Source of the DNA: Silene conica
Lineage: Eukaryota > Streptophyta > Magnoliopsida > Caryophyllales > Caryophyllaceae
Length of the DNA stretch: 64,000 nt
Reading direction: 5' to 3'
Assembly: GCA_029255685.2 (NCBI GenBank)
Contig: CM055315.2
Span: 74,615,681 to 74,679,680 of the forward strand
This document shows, one piece after another, positions 34,386-46,800 of the stretch. Position 1 is the first letter of the stretch, and every line of letters begins with the position of its first letter. The notes under the pieces are model-generated. The model was not told the DNA's origin, ran no database searches, and worked only from the letters and a program-made list of their open reading frames with translations. Made by a program: the position numbers and the translations under genes.

Positions 34386-36570
34386 GTTCCATTCTTCTGA
34401 TCATCTGGTTGTTTGACTTTTTTCTGCAGACAGAGGAGCTCTGTTTTGTTTATGTTTTGATTGTAAAACCGTTTTACACGAGACTTTTTGTCCGGGATTT
34501 TGTTTTGTGCAGATATAAGTAGAGGCAATAGTTCTACTCTTGAAACGGAGAAACGAGAAGTACTCGTAAATGACAAGGAGAAGGTGTCTGCATTAGTCTC
34601 AGCTTGGAGTTCTTTACTGAACGAAACACAAGACTTGTCGACGAGCTCAGGATTGAATGTTCCGAAAGCACCTCATTTGGAGGACTGTAAGGCAAGAGGT
34701 CGGATGAACAAGCGGCTTGATACGCTTGTTGGGAACGACAGATTTCCGCCTTGGACGCTTTGGAGAGGATCATTAGACATGTATTCGGATAAATCAAAGG
34801 ACGAACAGTTACATAAGTTCCGGCATCAGCATATGTCTGAAGGCGCTTATCCGCCTTGGGTAAGTTATAATTTGACAGTCGAATTAAACAAGACTTGACC
34901 CGATCTGAAATGACCTGATTGACGCCCATTTGCCAGGCTTACTTACCAATTACTAACTCGTAGCTATTGGGGTGTCGCTGATGGCAGATTACAGGATCTG
35001 ATGACGAGAATTACCCATTAACGAGGAAAGTGCAGAGCGATATATGGTTACACCAGCATCCTCAAAATTGCAGCGACCCTAAGATCAAATTTCTGGTGTC
35101 TGATTTTGAGAGAAATCCCGGTCTTGGAATGGGAGCACAAATTTCCGGTATGTGTGGAGTTTTGGCAATTGCGCTTGCTGAGAAACGGGTTCTTGTTAGT
35201 AAGTACTACAACCGGGCTGATCACGATGGCTGCAAAGGTAATACACCCGTTTTTTTTCGCTAATGTTGGCTAAAATCAGCTTAATTTCAATCTAAGGTTG
35301 GTAAGAACCGGTTTCTGGATGTTACAGGTGCGTCTCGTGGTAGTTGGTCCTGTTACTTTCTCCCTGAAACATCCCAAGAGTGTCGTGATCGAGCTTTTGA
35401 GCTGATGCAGCAGAAGGAAGCATGGGATTCGGGTATCATAAAAACAAAAGAATCATATTCCTCGAAAGAGATATGGAAAGCGGATGTACCAATGTGAGTC
35501 GTTTTTCGCTTTTCTTACTGGAAAATGAATTTTACAGGAACGGTTTATGAATGTATCTGTCTGTACATTGAAAAATTGCAGGAATTGGGGTACACCGTGG
35601 AGCTATATGCAGCCCACAACCGAGGTTAATGGCAGTTTCTTCGCTTTTCATCGTAGAATGGAACGGAGATGGTGGCTAGCACAGGTGAAAGCATTAAGCA
35701 TGTACTACTGTCATATATGTCATAACTGTTTCAGGGTCTCCGATTTTCTTCACTGTACGAATGATTTAAGGGAAAGTCGATGATTTTGGTTTCGATGTTT
35801 CTCAGGTGGTGCGGTATCTTATGAGGTTTCCGAGTGAACATACATGTCATCTTATGAACGTTGAACGGCATTCTGCATTCGGACAGGAGGCAGCAGAAAT
35901 GGTCCTTGCCAGTCTTAAAGGAGAATGGTCTAAGGTACTACCCTTTAATACTTACTTCATTTTACGAATTACGAGTTACGAGTTACGAGTTACGACCCCA
36001 AAGAGTCGAGTCATTTTTGGTTCGGGATAGAGTCGGCTCATAATTATGTCTTGTGATTTATAAAAACAGGATGACCAGGAACAGCCAGAATCAGAAATAG
36101 AAAAATACGTGTGGTGGAACCGCAAACCATGGATCCCTCGGCCGTTACTAAGCGTTCACGTGCGAATGGGAGACAAGGCTCGCGAAATGCAGCTCGTCCA
36201 ATTCGATGGCTACATGGCCCTAGCCGACAGGATACGTAGGCAGTTCCCAGATGTAAAGAATATATGGCTATCAACTGAGATGGAGGAAGTCGTTAACATG
36301 ACCAGCAATTACATTCCTGAAGGGTGGAAGTTCTACTACAGCAACGTAAAAAGACAGGTCGGAAACACGAGAATGGCGACCTATGAAGCGAGCCTTGGGA
36401 GAAAAACGAGCACAGAAAACCCATTGGTGAACTACCTGATGGCAAGCGATGCTGATTACTACATCGGGGCATTGGGGTCGACTTGGTGTCATCTGATTGA
36501 TGGCATGAGAAATACAGGAGGGAAAGTCATGGCTGGATATTTGAGTGTTAACAAAGATAGGTTTTGGTAA
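34091..36570 (+). CDS. Alpha-(1,6)-fucosyltransferase-like protein, 7 exons
   Basis: Exons 34091-34340, 34513-34859, 34988-35237, 35328-35493, 35582-35684, 35806-35934 and 36070-36570 join in frame at GT-AG introns for 581 residues. The N-terminus is short and cytosolic, followed by one membrane anchor near residues 33-56 (CVVGFIFGVGLTSLVFAALT), a type II Golgi layout. The lumenal part has FPPWTLWRGSLDMY, EGAYPPWITGSDDENYPLTR, FLVSDFERNPGLGMGAQISG and WSCYFLPETSQECRDRAF. The exon-7 motif SVHVRMGDKAREMQ fits the GDP-fucose-binding HxRxGDK-type motif of alpha-1,6-fucosyltransferases. This protein family occurs in plants, but its acceptor is not settled. Intron 1 has a (GTT)n run that produces false poly-leucine and poly-glutamine frames. 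It converges with the ankyrin gene. Confidence 0.85.
34341..34386 (+). repeat. (GTT)n microsatellite at the start of intron 1
   Basis: About 14 GTT units directly follow the GTATGTT splice donor. Confidence 0.95.
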
Positions 36571-36573
36571 CTG

Positions 36574-36616
36574 CTTTCGACATTCGACATTCGACATTCG
36601 ACATTCGACATTCGAC
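36574..36616 (+). repeat. Heptamer repeat TTCGACA in the 3' UTR
   Basis: Six TTCGACA units start a few bases after the fucosyltransferase stop codon. The 3' UTR probably ends near 36720, and 36730-37800 holds no gene on either strand that I can support. Confidence 0.9.
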
Positions 36617-37806
36617 AGATGTATTTAGATTCTCCATTTTCAGATTAATCACTATTTTGCATGACCTTGTGATGTTATTTTTTGAGTATATATATTATAT
36701 ATAGTGAAATGTTGTACATCAGAGAATCATATGTTCATGTTGTGTCATCATACAGAATTTTACGCTGCGATTCTGCTAGTTTCTGAGGTATAGGACGGAG
36801 TAATACAGATCGAAACAAGAAGCAATATAGAGAAAAGTCGCGTTAAAGGACAGTCGAAATAGAGCCTTACAGATTACAGTAACTCATTTTCTGCCCTCTC
36901 CTGTCATGAATCATGAATTACCCATCGCTTTCTCGGTTCCTTTTCTTTCCAAGCTCTGATATTAAAGTCGACAGACATCAATTACAACGAAATCAGAATA
37001 CCCTCACTCCGAATGTATAATCAAGGATATTTTCAGTTATCACAGTTGAGACTACCTACTGTGAAAATTACTTACATTAGAAAAGATATGACAGGCCAAC
37101 CGATGCAGGAGAAATGAGACGTCAGTGGCTCAGCCAGAGAGACGGGGTAAAAAGAGAGATTGAGATCCTAACAAGAATCCGAAAAATTTACTGGATAGTC
37201 TGTCGACATTTACAAAATTAAACTTTGATGCATTTCACAGATTTTTGCAGCAAGTTTCAGGTACACATGATAATGGCTAATTCTAACTTGCATTGAGCAC
37301 TATCTTGTTTCAGACAATGTATCGACCGACACTTCTACTGCGGTCTGCGGTTGACGCTGTTAATGAACTCGTTCGGATGGACAGACAGAAAATCACAGTA
37401 ACTAGACCAGAAGAACATTAATCTATGAAAATTACAACTTCAAAACTTGAGAAATACAGAGTTTTGATTGAATAGTTATCCATCACAATAGAGTGGCATG
37501 AATATAGGAGTATTTCCTAAACTAAGCTCTAAATGAGTACAAAACACTGATCACATAAATAATGACAACAAATCAATACACTACAGCAGAAAACAATAAA
37601 TAGATACATGAACTAGTAAGCTAACAAGAAATTTGGAGATTTCGGCTGCTCCTGAATCTCAGGAGCATAACATAACACAACACAACGATACAAGACGGTG
37701 AAAAACGAACTGGTTCATCGTCTACATAAAGGTTAGAATATGGGTGAAAGATTTTACCTTTATCATCATGATCAGGAATTTTGGAGAAAAACCTGTTATT
37801 TTGAAG

Positions 37807-40372
37807 CTATTCGGGTTCCTCGCCCAAGGGATGTCGGATGTCCCCGTTTTTGGGCGCAGTTGGTTTTCGGGTCTTCTTGGTTTTTGCCCTCCTTGCTTTC
37901 ATACGGCGTTTCTTCTCACTGACATCGACCCAGGAATAATCTGCAGGTATAGTGAATGGGTCTGTGTCATCTTTGAATCGATGACTTTGGGACTCGCTGT
38001 CACTCGATTGTCCACCACGGCTCCCTTTCATCCATGATATCCATGAGGTGGACCCTTCGGAATCTCTAGACTTGGCATCTTGGAAATGGGTTGGGCTAGA
38101 CGGAGGTGTAACAAACTCGTCTGTTGGCTGAAGCTCTTCAAATTTCGTGAAAGTGATGACAACTCGAATTGTTGGGACTATCGGGATGGCAATCTATAAT
38201 GAAGGAAATGTAAAATTGGAGCAGTGAGGCAGAGAACAAAATGTGAATAGAACACCAGACTCTATTATGTACTGACGTTAATTGTCCACATATCCCAGCA
38301 GCAGCGATAACAAGTATTAACAAGGGAGTCTAATTTCATTTTCGGTCTCTTCCATTTCTCTACCCATCACATTGGAAGTCTTCTAAGCCATTTATTTATG
38401 TTCTGAGGGTATGTTTTGGTCGTCTAATAAATATCTACACTCGTCTCGTTCCACCTACCTAAACAGCTAGACCTGGCAATCACCGAACGTCATTCGGGTC
38501 AAGTCGTAACCTATGTTACTCCGACTCTTCTAATTTCCTCGCGTACTCGTGTCTAACACTCGACACTCAGACATGGGTATGACACTTGGACACCTCATTT
38601 TAGACCAAAACATGCATATTTTTCAATAAAATAGCCGAGTCAGACACTTGAACGCGTACTCGTGTCGGATACTTCTAAACGAGTCTGAGTAACATAGGTC
38701 GTAACATAAAAGGTAATTGTTAACAAAATTTAAAACAGAAATCATACATAAAATCAAACATTCACAAGTTTCATTTTTAAAATACTGCAATTTGAACCAG
38801 AAAAATATATCACAGCATTACCTTGACGGGAAATGTGCCAACAGGTAGCTTCGTGGTTAAAAGCTCGCGGAGTCTCCGAACAGCCTTAACCTTATTAGCT
38901 AATATATCTAGCAAAGGCAGAAGTTCTTCGGTCTGCAACGGAAAATCCGGTGTCAACCAAAGAACGGGTCTCAACCCCTTTTTGTATTCACTCTCATGCT
39001 TTAACTCAGTAACAGCCCCTTTCTTCTTATTCTTCTTACTGCTTTTATCTTTCATCTTCTTGGCATCGCCCACAGTCTCCTTCTGAGATTCAGGCGCAAG
39101 CTTTGAGAACTTCTTTAGCATCTTTGGATCCTCAGATTCTTCAGCTGAATTTTTGGAACCCTTCTTGTTCCAAGCATACCAAGTTTTCTTCTCTTTACCG
39201 TTGCCAAAAGACTCGCCATTTTCAGTGGAAACTCCTGATCCAATTTCATGACGATTAGCATCAGCATGATCATCATCCTCACCAACCCCCTCAGAATTTC
39301 CCATTCGAAGAGCCGAATCTAGTTGTTTTCTCTCTTCGGCCGTTAATATTTCATCAAAATCATCTTGTTCCCCTCCATTAGCAAGCTTCTCGTCGCCATC
39401 TACAGCAAAAAGCTCCTCATCTGTCATTGCCCCAGGAACTCTCCGCGACTTGACACTCACCATTACATGTAGCATGTCAAAGACTTTGGCTTTCCAATGG
39501 CCAACCATTTCAGATCTCTCTTGCCTTCTCCAATTCAAATGGGGAATAAGCTCGGCCTGCGTGACATCAATGCCTGGTCTATATGTATTAGTCTGTGACA
39601 TCATGGCTACTTCATGGGCAACTTCAGTTTCCGAAGGCTGAGCACCGGCTCCTTCCAAGGCATTGCTTATTTCTTTCTCTTTATGAGCAAGCACAATAAG
39701 AGAGCCGGTAGGCAAAGACACGTTTCCGTCCTCAGATGTGTAACCCTCCCCAAGGAACAAGAACGTTTGATCCGAACGCTGAATACGGAACCCGTCAAAC
39801 CCCGCAAGGGTCATATCAGCTCGGAGATTCGACCCTCGTTTCCAAATCCTGTAAGTGTCCGAAGGTGCAATTCGGCCAATGAAAGGTATGACCGAACTCT
39901 CAAAATTAAACGATATCTCCATGTAGAAATCACGAATCCTAGAAGCCGAAGCCACAATCCGAGGAAGCCTCCGGCACCATTTGGCCCAAGCAAGGGGCTG
40001 ATAATGCCTAGCAATTATCATAGCAATCTGTTCCTCCCTCGTGCAAACTGCTTCCTGAAGAGCATTCCATCCATTCTCATTCTGTAAACTCCAATCCGCA
40101 CCCGCTGCCATCAAAACCTCAGCCGATATTGGGTCCCGCAGACGCACTGCAAGATGTAATGCAGTCTCACGACCAGGAACATCACGTCGGTCGACCATAC
40201 CAGAAAACTCATCTGCCTTAGCCTCAGCAGCAAGAGACTCGGCCTCATTAGTCACTTCACCAGCCTTTGCCAATTTAGGCAGTGACCCAATTATACGCTT
40301 CAAACCCGCATAATCTCGACGAAGAACAGCTAAATGAACTGGACTATGAGCATACTTGGATACATCTTCCAT
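37807..40372 (-). CDS. Ankyrin repeat protein of the ANKRD13 type (2 exons)
   Basis: Exons 40372-38822 and 38193-37807 join in phase 0 (GT-AG) for 645 residues. Ankyrin repeats lie near residues 9-120 (SPVHLAVLRRDYAGLKRIIG, ETALHLAVRLRDPISAEVLM, NGWNALQEAV). The rest matches the ANKRD13 / GPCR-chaperone-like domain: WAKWCRRLPRI, FYMEISFNFESSVIPFIGRI, PSDTYRIWKRGSNLRADMTL, then DFPLQTEELLPLLDILANK and, across the intron, FPVK-IAIPIVPTIRVVITF. A charged low-complexity stretch (residues 370-450) splits the domain, and the C-terminal tail is basic (EKKRRMKARRAKTKKTRK). Animal relatives bind ubiquitinated membrane cargo; the plant role is unknown. A 5' UTR intron is likely, with a donor near 40838. 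The single coding intron carries a MITE. Confidence 0.92.
38511..38697. mobile_element. 187-bp hAT MITE in the ankyrin-gene intron
   Basis: The ends CTATGTTACTCCGACTC and GAGTCTGAGTAACATAG are inverted copies with one difference. The target duplication GTCGTAAC is perfect (38503-38510 and 38698-38705). The CTATGTTACTC end is a common plant MITE type. Confidence 0.95.
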
Positions 40373-41280
40373 CTTTTTTCAATCTTTACCTCCCTTCTCT
40401 TCCTCTATACAGCAAATTTAACACCTAAAGTATCCTACTCCCATTTCTCAACACTAATCCAAATTTCCAACAATTTAACCTCGATTTTTCGAACAATCAA
40501 CTCAAAGATCCAAACTTCTTATAGATTTGAACAACTTTTCCAAGATTCAACACATCCCACAAAAAGTCCACCCTCTAAACACCTAAAAACCCTAAAAATT
40601 AACCCTTTTTTCAATTTTTCCAATAATTCAGTTCAATCTTCACCAAATTATACAGATAATACCTAAAAAAACTCAAATCTGCAGGTCAAACAATAACACA
40701 AAATACATTCAATCAACAACAACTTACAATTAGGCAAAATCAAGCAAAACCCACATACAATATTCAAAAAAATAACATAAAGTTCAAAACTTTGAGCATA
40801 TAATTCAATAAAAGTGAGGAAAAAAGCAAGAAATTACCTTTAAAACCAGGATAAGAAAACCCCAATTGATGAAAGATCAACTATACTTTGACTATTCTTC
40901 TTTCAGCTCATCTAATCTAAAGTCAGTAAAATAGAAGACAAATAGGGGTTGGTTCATATAATCGGAATTACATGAGACGGTTTTAGTAAGTATTATGAAG
41001 GTCGAGTTAGTTAATAACTTACCCACATTTTGAATTAGTTTGGATCTAAGAAAAACATAACACAACACAACACACAAGAAAAGGAAATAAAGTAGGTGAC
41101 TTTATCACAAAATATGTATTTTTATGTGAAACTGAGACACACTAATCTCAGGGTTAGCTGGAGCTTTGGGTTACAGAAAGACCCATCAATGGTGACAGCA
41201 CACAAACTTGGTCCTCATGTGACTTCTTCTATGGTCTAGTCTATACTATTACTATGTGAATAACGTGACTTTGCCGTCCC
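40373..41280. other. 5' UTR and promoter side of the ankyrin gene
   Basis: The stretch is pyrimidine/AT-rich. It has no coding frame of substance, and I do not see a clear TATA box. Confidence 0.4.
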
Positions 41281-41995
41281 GTGGTTGAGATGAGGTCGGA
41301 TCGGGTTGAGAGTCATTTGTTCACGTCAGTCCCAGTCAAATGGTTGGTTACTTGGTTGAGTCGGGAAAGGGTCGGGTTCGAAAAAGCATTTTCGGTTGTG
41401 TAGTTATCGCCATTTTGAGTACGTGTTGTATTGTTTCGAGTGGTTGAGATGAGGTCGGATCAGGTTGAGAGTCATGTGTTTATGTCAGTCCCAGCCAAAT
41501 GGCTGGTTACTTGGTTGAGTCGGGAAAGGGTCGGGTTCAAAAAGCATTTTCGGTTGTGTAGTTATCGTCATTTTGAGTACCTGTTGTATTGTTTCGGGCG
41601 TGGGTTAGCCTTTAGGACAAGCCAGCGAAAGGGTCGGTTCAAAAAGCATTTTCGGTTGTGCAGTTATCGCCATTTTGAGTACATGTTGTATTGTTTCGAG
41701 TGGTTGAGATGAGGTCGGATCAGGTTGAGAGTCATGTGTTTATGTCAGTCTCAGCCAAATGGTTGGTTACTTGGTTGAGTCGGGAAAGGGTCGCGTTCAA
41801 AAAGCATTTTCAGTTGTGTAATTATCGCCATTTTGAGTACGTGTTGTATTGTTTCGGGTGTAGGTAACTTTAGCCTTTAAGACAAGCCAGGGAAAGGGTC
41901 GGGTTCAAAAAGCATTTTCGGTTGTGTAGTTATCGCCATGAGTACGTGTTGTATTGTTTCGGGTGCGGGTAACTTTAGCCTTTAGGACAAGTCAT
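41281..41995. repeat. Complex tandem array with about 160-260-bp units
   Basis: GTGGTTGAGATGAGGTCGGA recurs at 41281, 41440 and 41699. Each copy is followed by GTTGAGTCGGGAAAGGGTCG and by AAAAAGCATTTTCGGTTGTG with GTTATCGCCATTTTGAGTA. Partial units without the first part lie near 41610 and 41885. From 41996 to 42838 I see no gene. Confidence 0.9.
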
Positions 41996-42838
41996 TAGCC
42001 ATTTTCATGCTTGATTAAACCTAACAAATAGGTCATTCGGATCGAGTCATTTTCAAGTCAACCATTCTTTTGCCATTTTATGTCTCAGGTTGAATCACTT
42101 TTATCAGCTCTAAATACGGTAAATAAGGATTAATACGGGTTTTTATACCTTATCTTGGCCGCAATTCATATAAGTTTGAAAGTACATCGATCCATGATTA
42201 ATAAAATAGACCTCCATTCTCACCACATTCTATTAAATTTAAGCATTAGATAAAATAATCTCTATATGAAACCAACGAAAGTCAAGAAATGGCAAATGAA
42301 AACAATGGGAATTGAACAAAAGTAAACCTACCAACACAACTAATTCATCTCAACTTCCAATTAGAAGAATCGAAATTGTCGTCGATAATATCAGCAGAGT
42401 CGGCTTTATAAACTTTGTCACGATTCCAAACCCGTCGACACAATCAATAGTTTACTACACTTCTACATCGAATAGTAATATAGTATCACGTCAAATAGAT
42501 ACGGGGTACTTGTCGTGAGAATCCCATGTTCCATCGTCCACGTCTTTTGTTCACACTAGATCGACATGGATCAAAAATGTCGAACCATTTGGTCGAAAAA
42601 ATATTAAAAAAAGTCCTTCACCCCAGACTGCCCAAAATAGACCCAATATGAAAAGACCTTAAACATAACCAGTCAACTGGAAATGACTGGAAACCAAAAG
42701 TCCAGAACCACTCGACATTAAACCTCCGGGAAGCAGAAACCACCAATTCGGGCAATCCCTCAAATGTCACGGGTCCGATTGCTAGGTTGACCTACAAACT
42801 TACTAAGACTTTGGGTGAAGGTAGAAAAAGAATGTTGG

Positions 42839-43868
42839 TTAGTCGATAATCTTAGAGGGGGGTTTCTGAGCCAACAACTCGCACGTCAATGCTGTGTCGA
42901 TAGATGTTGCACATCTCCCAGTACCAAGGACTGGGACAAGATTGAAAATAGGTTTTTCGCCGCTTTTGAAGTCGGGATTGGCATCTGCAAATTCTTGGAA
43001 TGCAATGTTGAATGCAAGCGACAATGTCTCCATTTGAAGCACGGAACCTGCTTGATAGTACAGCCTCAAGTACTGCAGGAAAACGGAAAAAAAGACGTAT
43101 TATTACCCAATCGAGATAGCAAAAAAAGGGATTATCCTGTAATCAAGGACTAACTAATAAGATCCGTGCAAAAAAATGGCCCAGGAAACTGACCATGGCA
43201 TGCTCCCAGGTAAATAAATTTTCGGCAAGAAATCTATTTATGAGATAGATGCAAAACTTGGCAATTTTTTCGGCTTGTCCCTGAGAGAGGGAATTCCCAG
43301 CAATAAGCGTGTCTTGACAAATGTTTGCCATATCATCAGTCGCAATGGCAAGCATAACCAAGCATATGTGGTCGACCACTACGCATTTTTGGACGAGAGT
43401 TTCATGCCATGGTTCTTGCTGAAATCCCCAGCAGTTTTGCAAAGTTGTACATGCTTGATCTTGGGTAGCTACGTCGCTTGTTGATTCACTATCATCCATG
43501 ACAAAAAGTATTGGCTTCACTTCTACTAGTGCTCTACAGCAATAGAAAGGTAATATACAATTATCAGTCCAAAGGAAGATGAGAACTCTGCGACGCCAAT
43601 GGCTATTATGAATGTATTATATACTTGAGCATAGAACAAATCAAACGAGTGCTGAAATACAGAGGTAATAGTTTTTTACTTTGAATAGGAATAACTTAAC
43701 AAAAAATACCAATTAAACCCATCTTATTTCTACGGCGCAAAGTCCGTTGTCAGAAGTATCGCATTTACCCGTATTTTGCGTTGATGGCTTGACGCTAACA
43801 TCACGAAAAAACCTAATGCAGAGCTAAACTCTATCCCCTAGTTACTAGCTTTGGGTTGCACAAAAAAG

Positions 43869-43899
<31 letters not shown>

Positions 43900-46800
43900 A
43901 AAAAAACAAGATTCCCAACCCTCATCCATGTTCAGCAATCCCCCCGGGTCACTGCTCCACCTACTTACTGACCAAGGTAGGCAACACGGATACGAGAGTA
44001 CGAGACCGCAGATAGCTAAATATTTGAAAGAAAGAAAATGGCTTTTGGAAGCTAGTAGCAGTGGCACAATGCCAAGAGTCAACGAAGAATCCTCAGAAGG
44101 CGCTGTAAGGAGTAGATAGAAGTGAAGAACTGAATTTGTATACATCAGAATTATTCTACCACATGAGAAACCGTAATCGATTTCTAACACCAGCACCATG
44201 ATCAAGTTAAAAATCAAAACAGAAAGAAGAATAACTTATGAAACACGAGAATACCTTTTTGGCAGCTCGGGTACCAGTACAAACAGAAGAACAGCATCAA
44301 ATACTTTAGAGACCCTCCGTTTGCCTGAAAGGAGTTTTTTAAGCTGTCCAATGGACCTTTCCCATTTCTCACGTAGTTCAGCTCTATCTACCGATAAAAT
44401 ATTTGACGAACAATAAATAATGAAGGCAATGGCAGAGGTAGATATCGAACAGTTAAAGCATTCAGCAGCCGCTTCACTATTTAACAATGCTTGCTCCAGC
44501 TCTGCGCTAAGACCACCGTTACACAAGGCCATTGTTGGGGGATCAAGACCAAGTTGCCCGGCCATGTGTAGTATGCCACGATGCAAGGTCGCCTACAAAC
44601 GAGTCACAATAGATATCAGAATTTTTTTTTATAGCAGCAACTTCTTTCAGAAAAACAAGACCAAGAGTACAACAGGAAATAGCTTCATGACCCAGATAAC
44701 CTTCCTGGTTGGCAAATTCTCATTTCAGATGGGTGTGTGTTATCCATCTGAAATTAAGACGGATAAAATGTTACCATTTTACGATAAATGTGAACATTTA
44801 CTGATAAAAAGTTGCCACCGGTTTATTATAAAAAAGTGACAATTAGTTATAACCCAATTTCATTAAATGGTCAGTTTTTAAGATGAAATTTTTCTCATTT
44901 TAAGTTAAGACCGTAAGGGAGACAAGCTCTTCCAAGTTAAAGGAAGAGACAACAACGGGAAGACAAATAAACAAGACCGAAAAATTGAAAATCTATAAAA
45001 TGTGTACCTGGCTATAAGGGCCAATGCAACTAGGGGCCCAGGATGAAATACTCTGCACATGTAGAACTCTTTTGGCCTGATCCTTAGATGCCAACACCTC
45101 AACATACGCTTTCCCCAATCCGACTTGCGACAAAGGCAATTCTATGGTGCTGCGCGATGGAACTCCAAATGGACACTTTTCATGGGTGATAAAACTCACA
45201 TATGTTTCATTTGCCACGGCAAATTCATTCATGTCAGCAATATATAGATGAACATAGATTACACATTCCCATCCAATACCATGTTGCTTGAGTTCTGATT
45301 CAACTCCAGACAAAACAGTTCTCAAATCATCCTGCAACCCTGATAAAAATACAAGGAGAAAGTGTTGAGAAGTGTTGGGACACGTGACAGGCGACCAAAG
45401 TGATGATAAAATGTGTCATGTGAACAGCTTCACTTACCGGGAGAAGTTCTGCTGGAGTCCTTCAACCAGCAAGCAATAGTAAATGTATCCCCACTACCGG
45501 TTTTCGATGTATGCATACGATAAGTGGCATTTTCCATCAAATTAGGAAGAGTCGCAGGAACCTGGGTTTGATCAAAAGTTTTCAATAATTGGTCTCCTTC
45601 AACTTCATACACACAATTCATATCCTCCAAGCAGACATTGTTCCTAATACTGCTACCAGTTGAATCTGTACAGAACAACTTGGGTTCTAGGTGGAAAGCC
45701 ACAGGGTGAAGGACGCCGACAGGAGCTATGGAATCTGAAGAGTGTAGCACGATTTGAAAATCATCCAGTACTATCCGAGCAAACTGTAATTTTTCACATA
45801 ACGACATAAATATAGTGAATAAAATTGGAAAGCGTGTAAAATATTAATATATCCATCAGGTTCGGGTGGAAAAAAATACAGGCTATGAGTGACAAAAAGA
45901 TAACTACACACAAGTCGATGTCAACCAAGCAATTGGCTATGTAGAACGTACTAAGCATACTTGATGTGCCTCGAGGCCCTCAACAACATGCAATTTTATT
46001 AAAACAGATTTCCATCACCAATGAACCATTATGGTTCTGGATTAAGGTTGCTAACATAAGGGTAAGGTTGTGTAAGTCCGAACTCCGAACCACCCATCCC
46101 CACCCACTTTGTGAGACCCCTTCAGGCATTGAGGAAAAATATTGTTGTTATTGTTATATACAAACTTAAAGCAAAATAGATGCCAAAGATGAGAAGTTTT
46201 ACTTTGGATATTAGATATCACCAAATTAGCCTTATTCACTAGTTGAAAAAAAAAAAAGATGAAAGACAACTACGTTACCTTGAAAAGGGGACAGTCGAGG
46301 GTCAGCGTTTCATACTCTCCTCCTTCACCACAAACATTGATTCCATACAAGCTGGCAAAAAATTTAGTGGATATTAGAAGAAAGATACTTGTATTACTTC
46401 ATTCAAGACTTAAGACAGTAATGAAGGTATTTGTTCAGACGAAACTAACACACCCGTTCAAATGATGCAGATGGGATTTCATGAAATCCAGCTCCTTGCC
46501 TAGATGCTTTGCAGGATTCAATCCAATAGCAGCAACCTTCACAATAATAGCAATAATCCCACTTGTGATCTGTTGGACCACAAACAAAAAAATCAGAAAT
46601 GTAAAGCAGGACTGATCACATACATAAAATTATTTATCATATCAAGATATGTCCAGGTGTGTTTCTATCTCTTTTATTCATGAGAAAATGTATGCAGAGT
46701 ATTACTGATCCAATTTACCATTTCTTGAAAGAGCAGTGATTGCTCCTGTTTCCATAGATAAGCTAGAGACACAAGTCCTAGTCGCGAACAAATATTTTCA

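Noticed and set aside
34277..34576. Poly-glutamine frame on the minus strand over the fucosyltransferase gene
   Set aside because: It is the antisense reading of the intronic GTT microsatellite.
43856..44119. Lysine-rich plus-strand frame in DPH6 intron 9
   Set aside because: It comes from an A-rich tract inside an intron of a well-supported gene.
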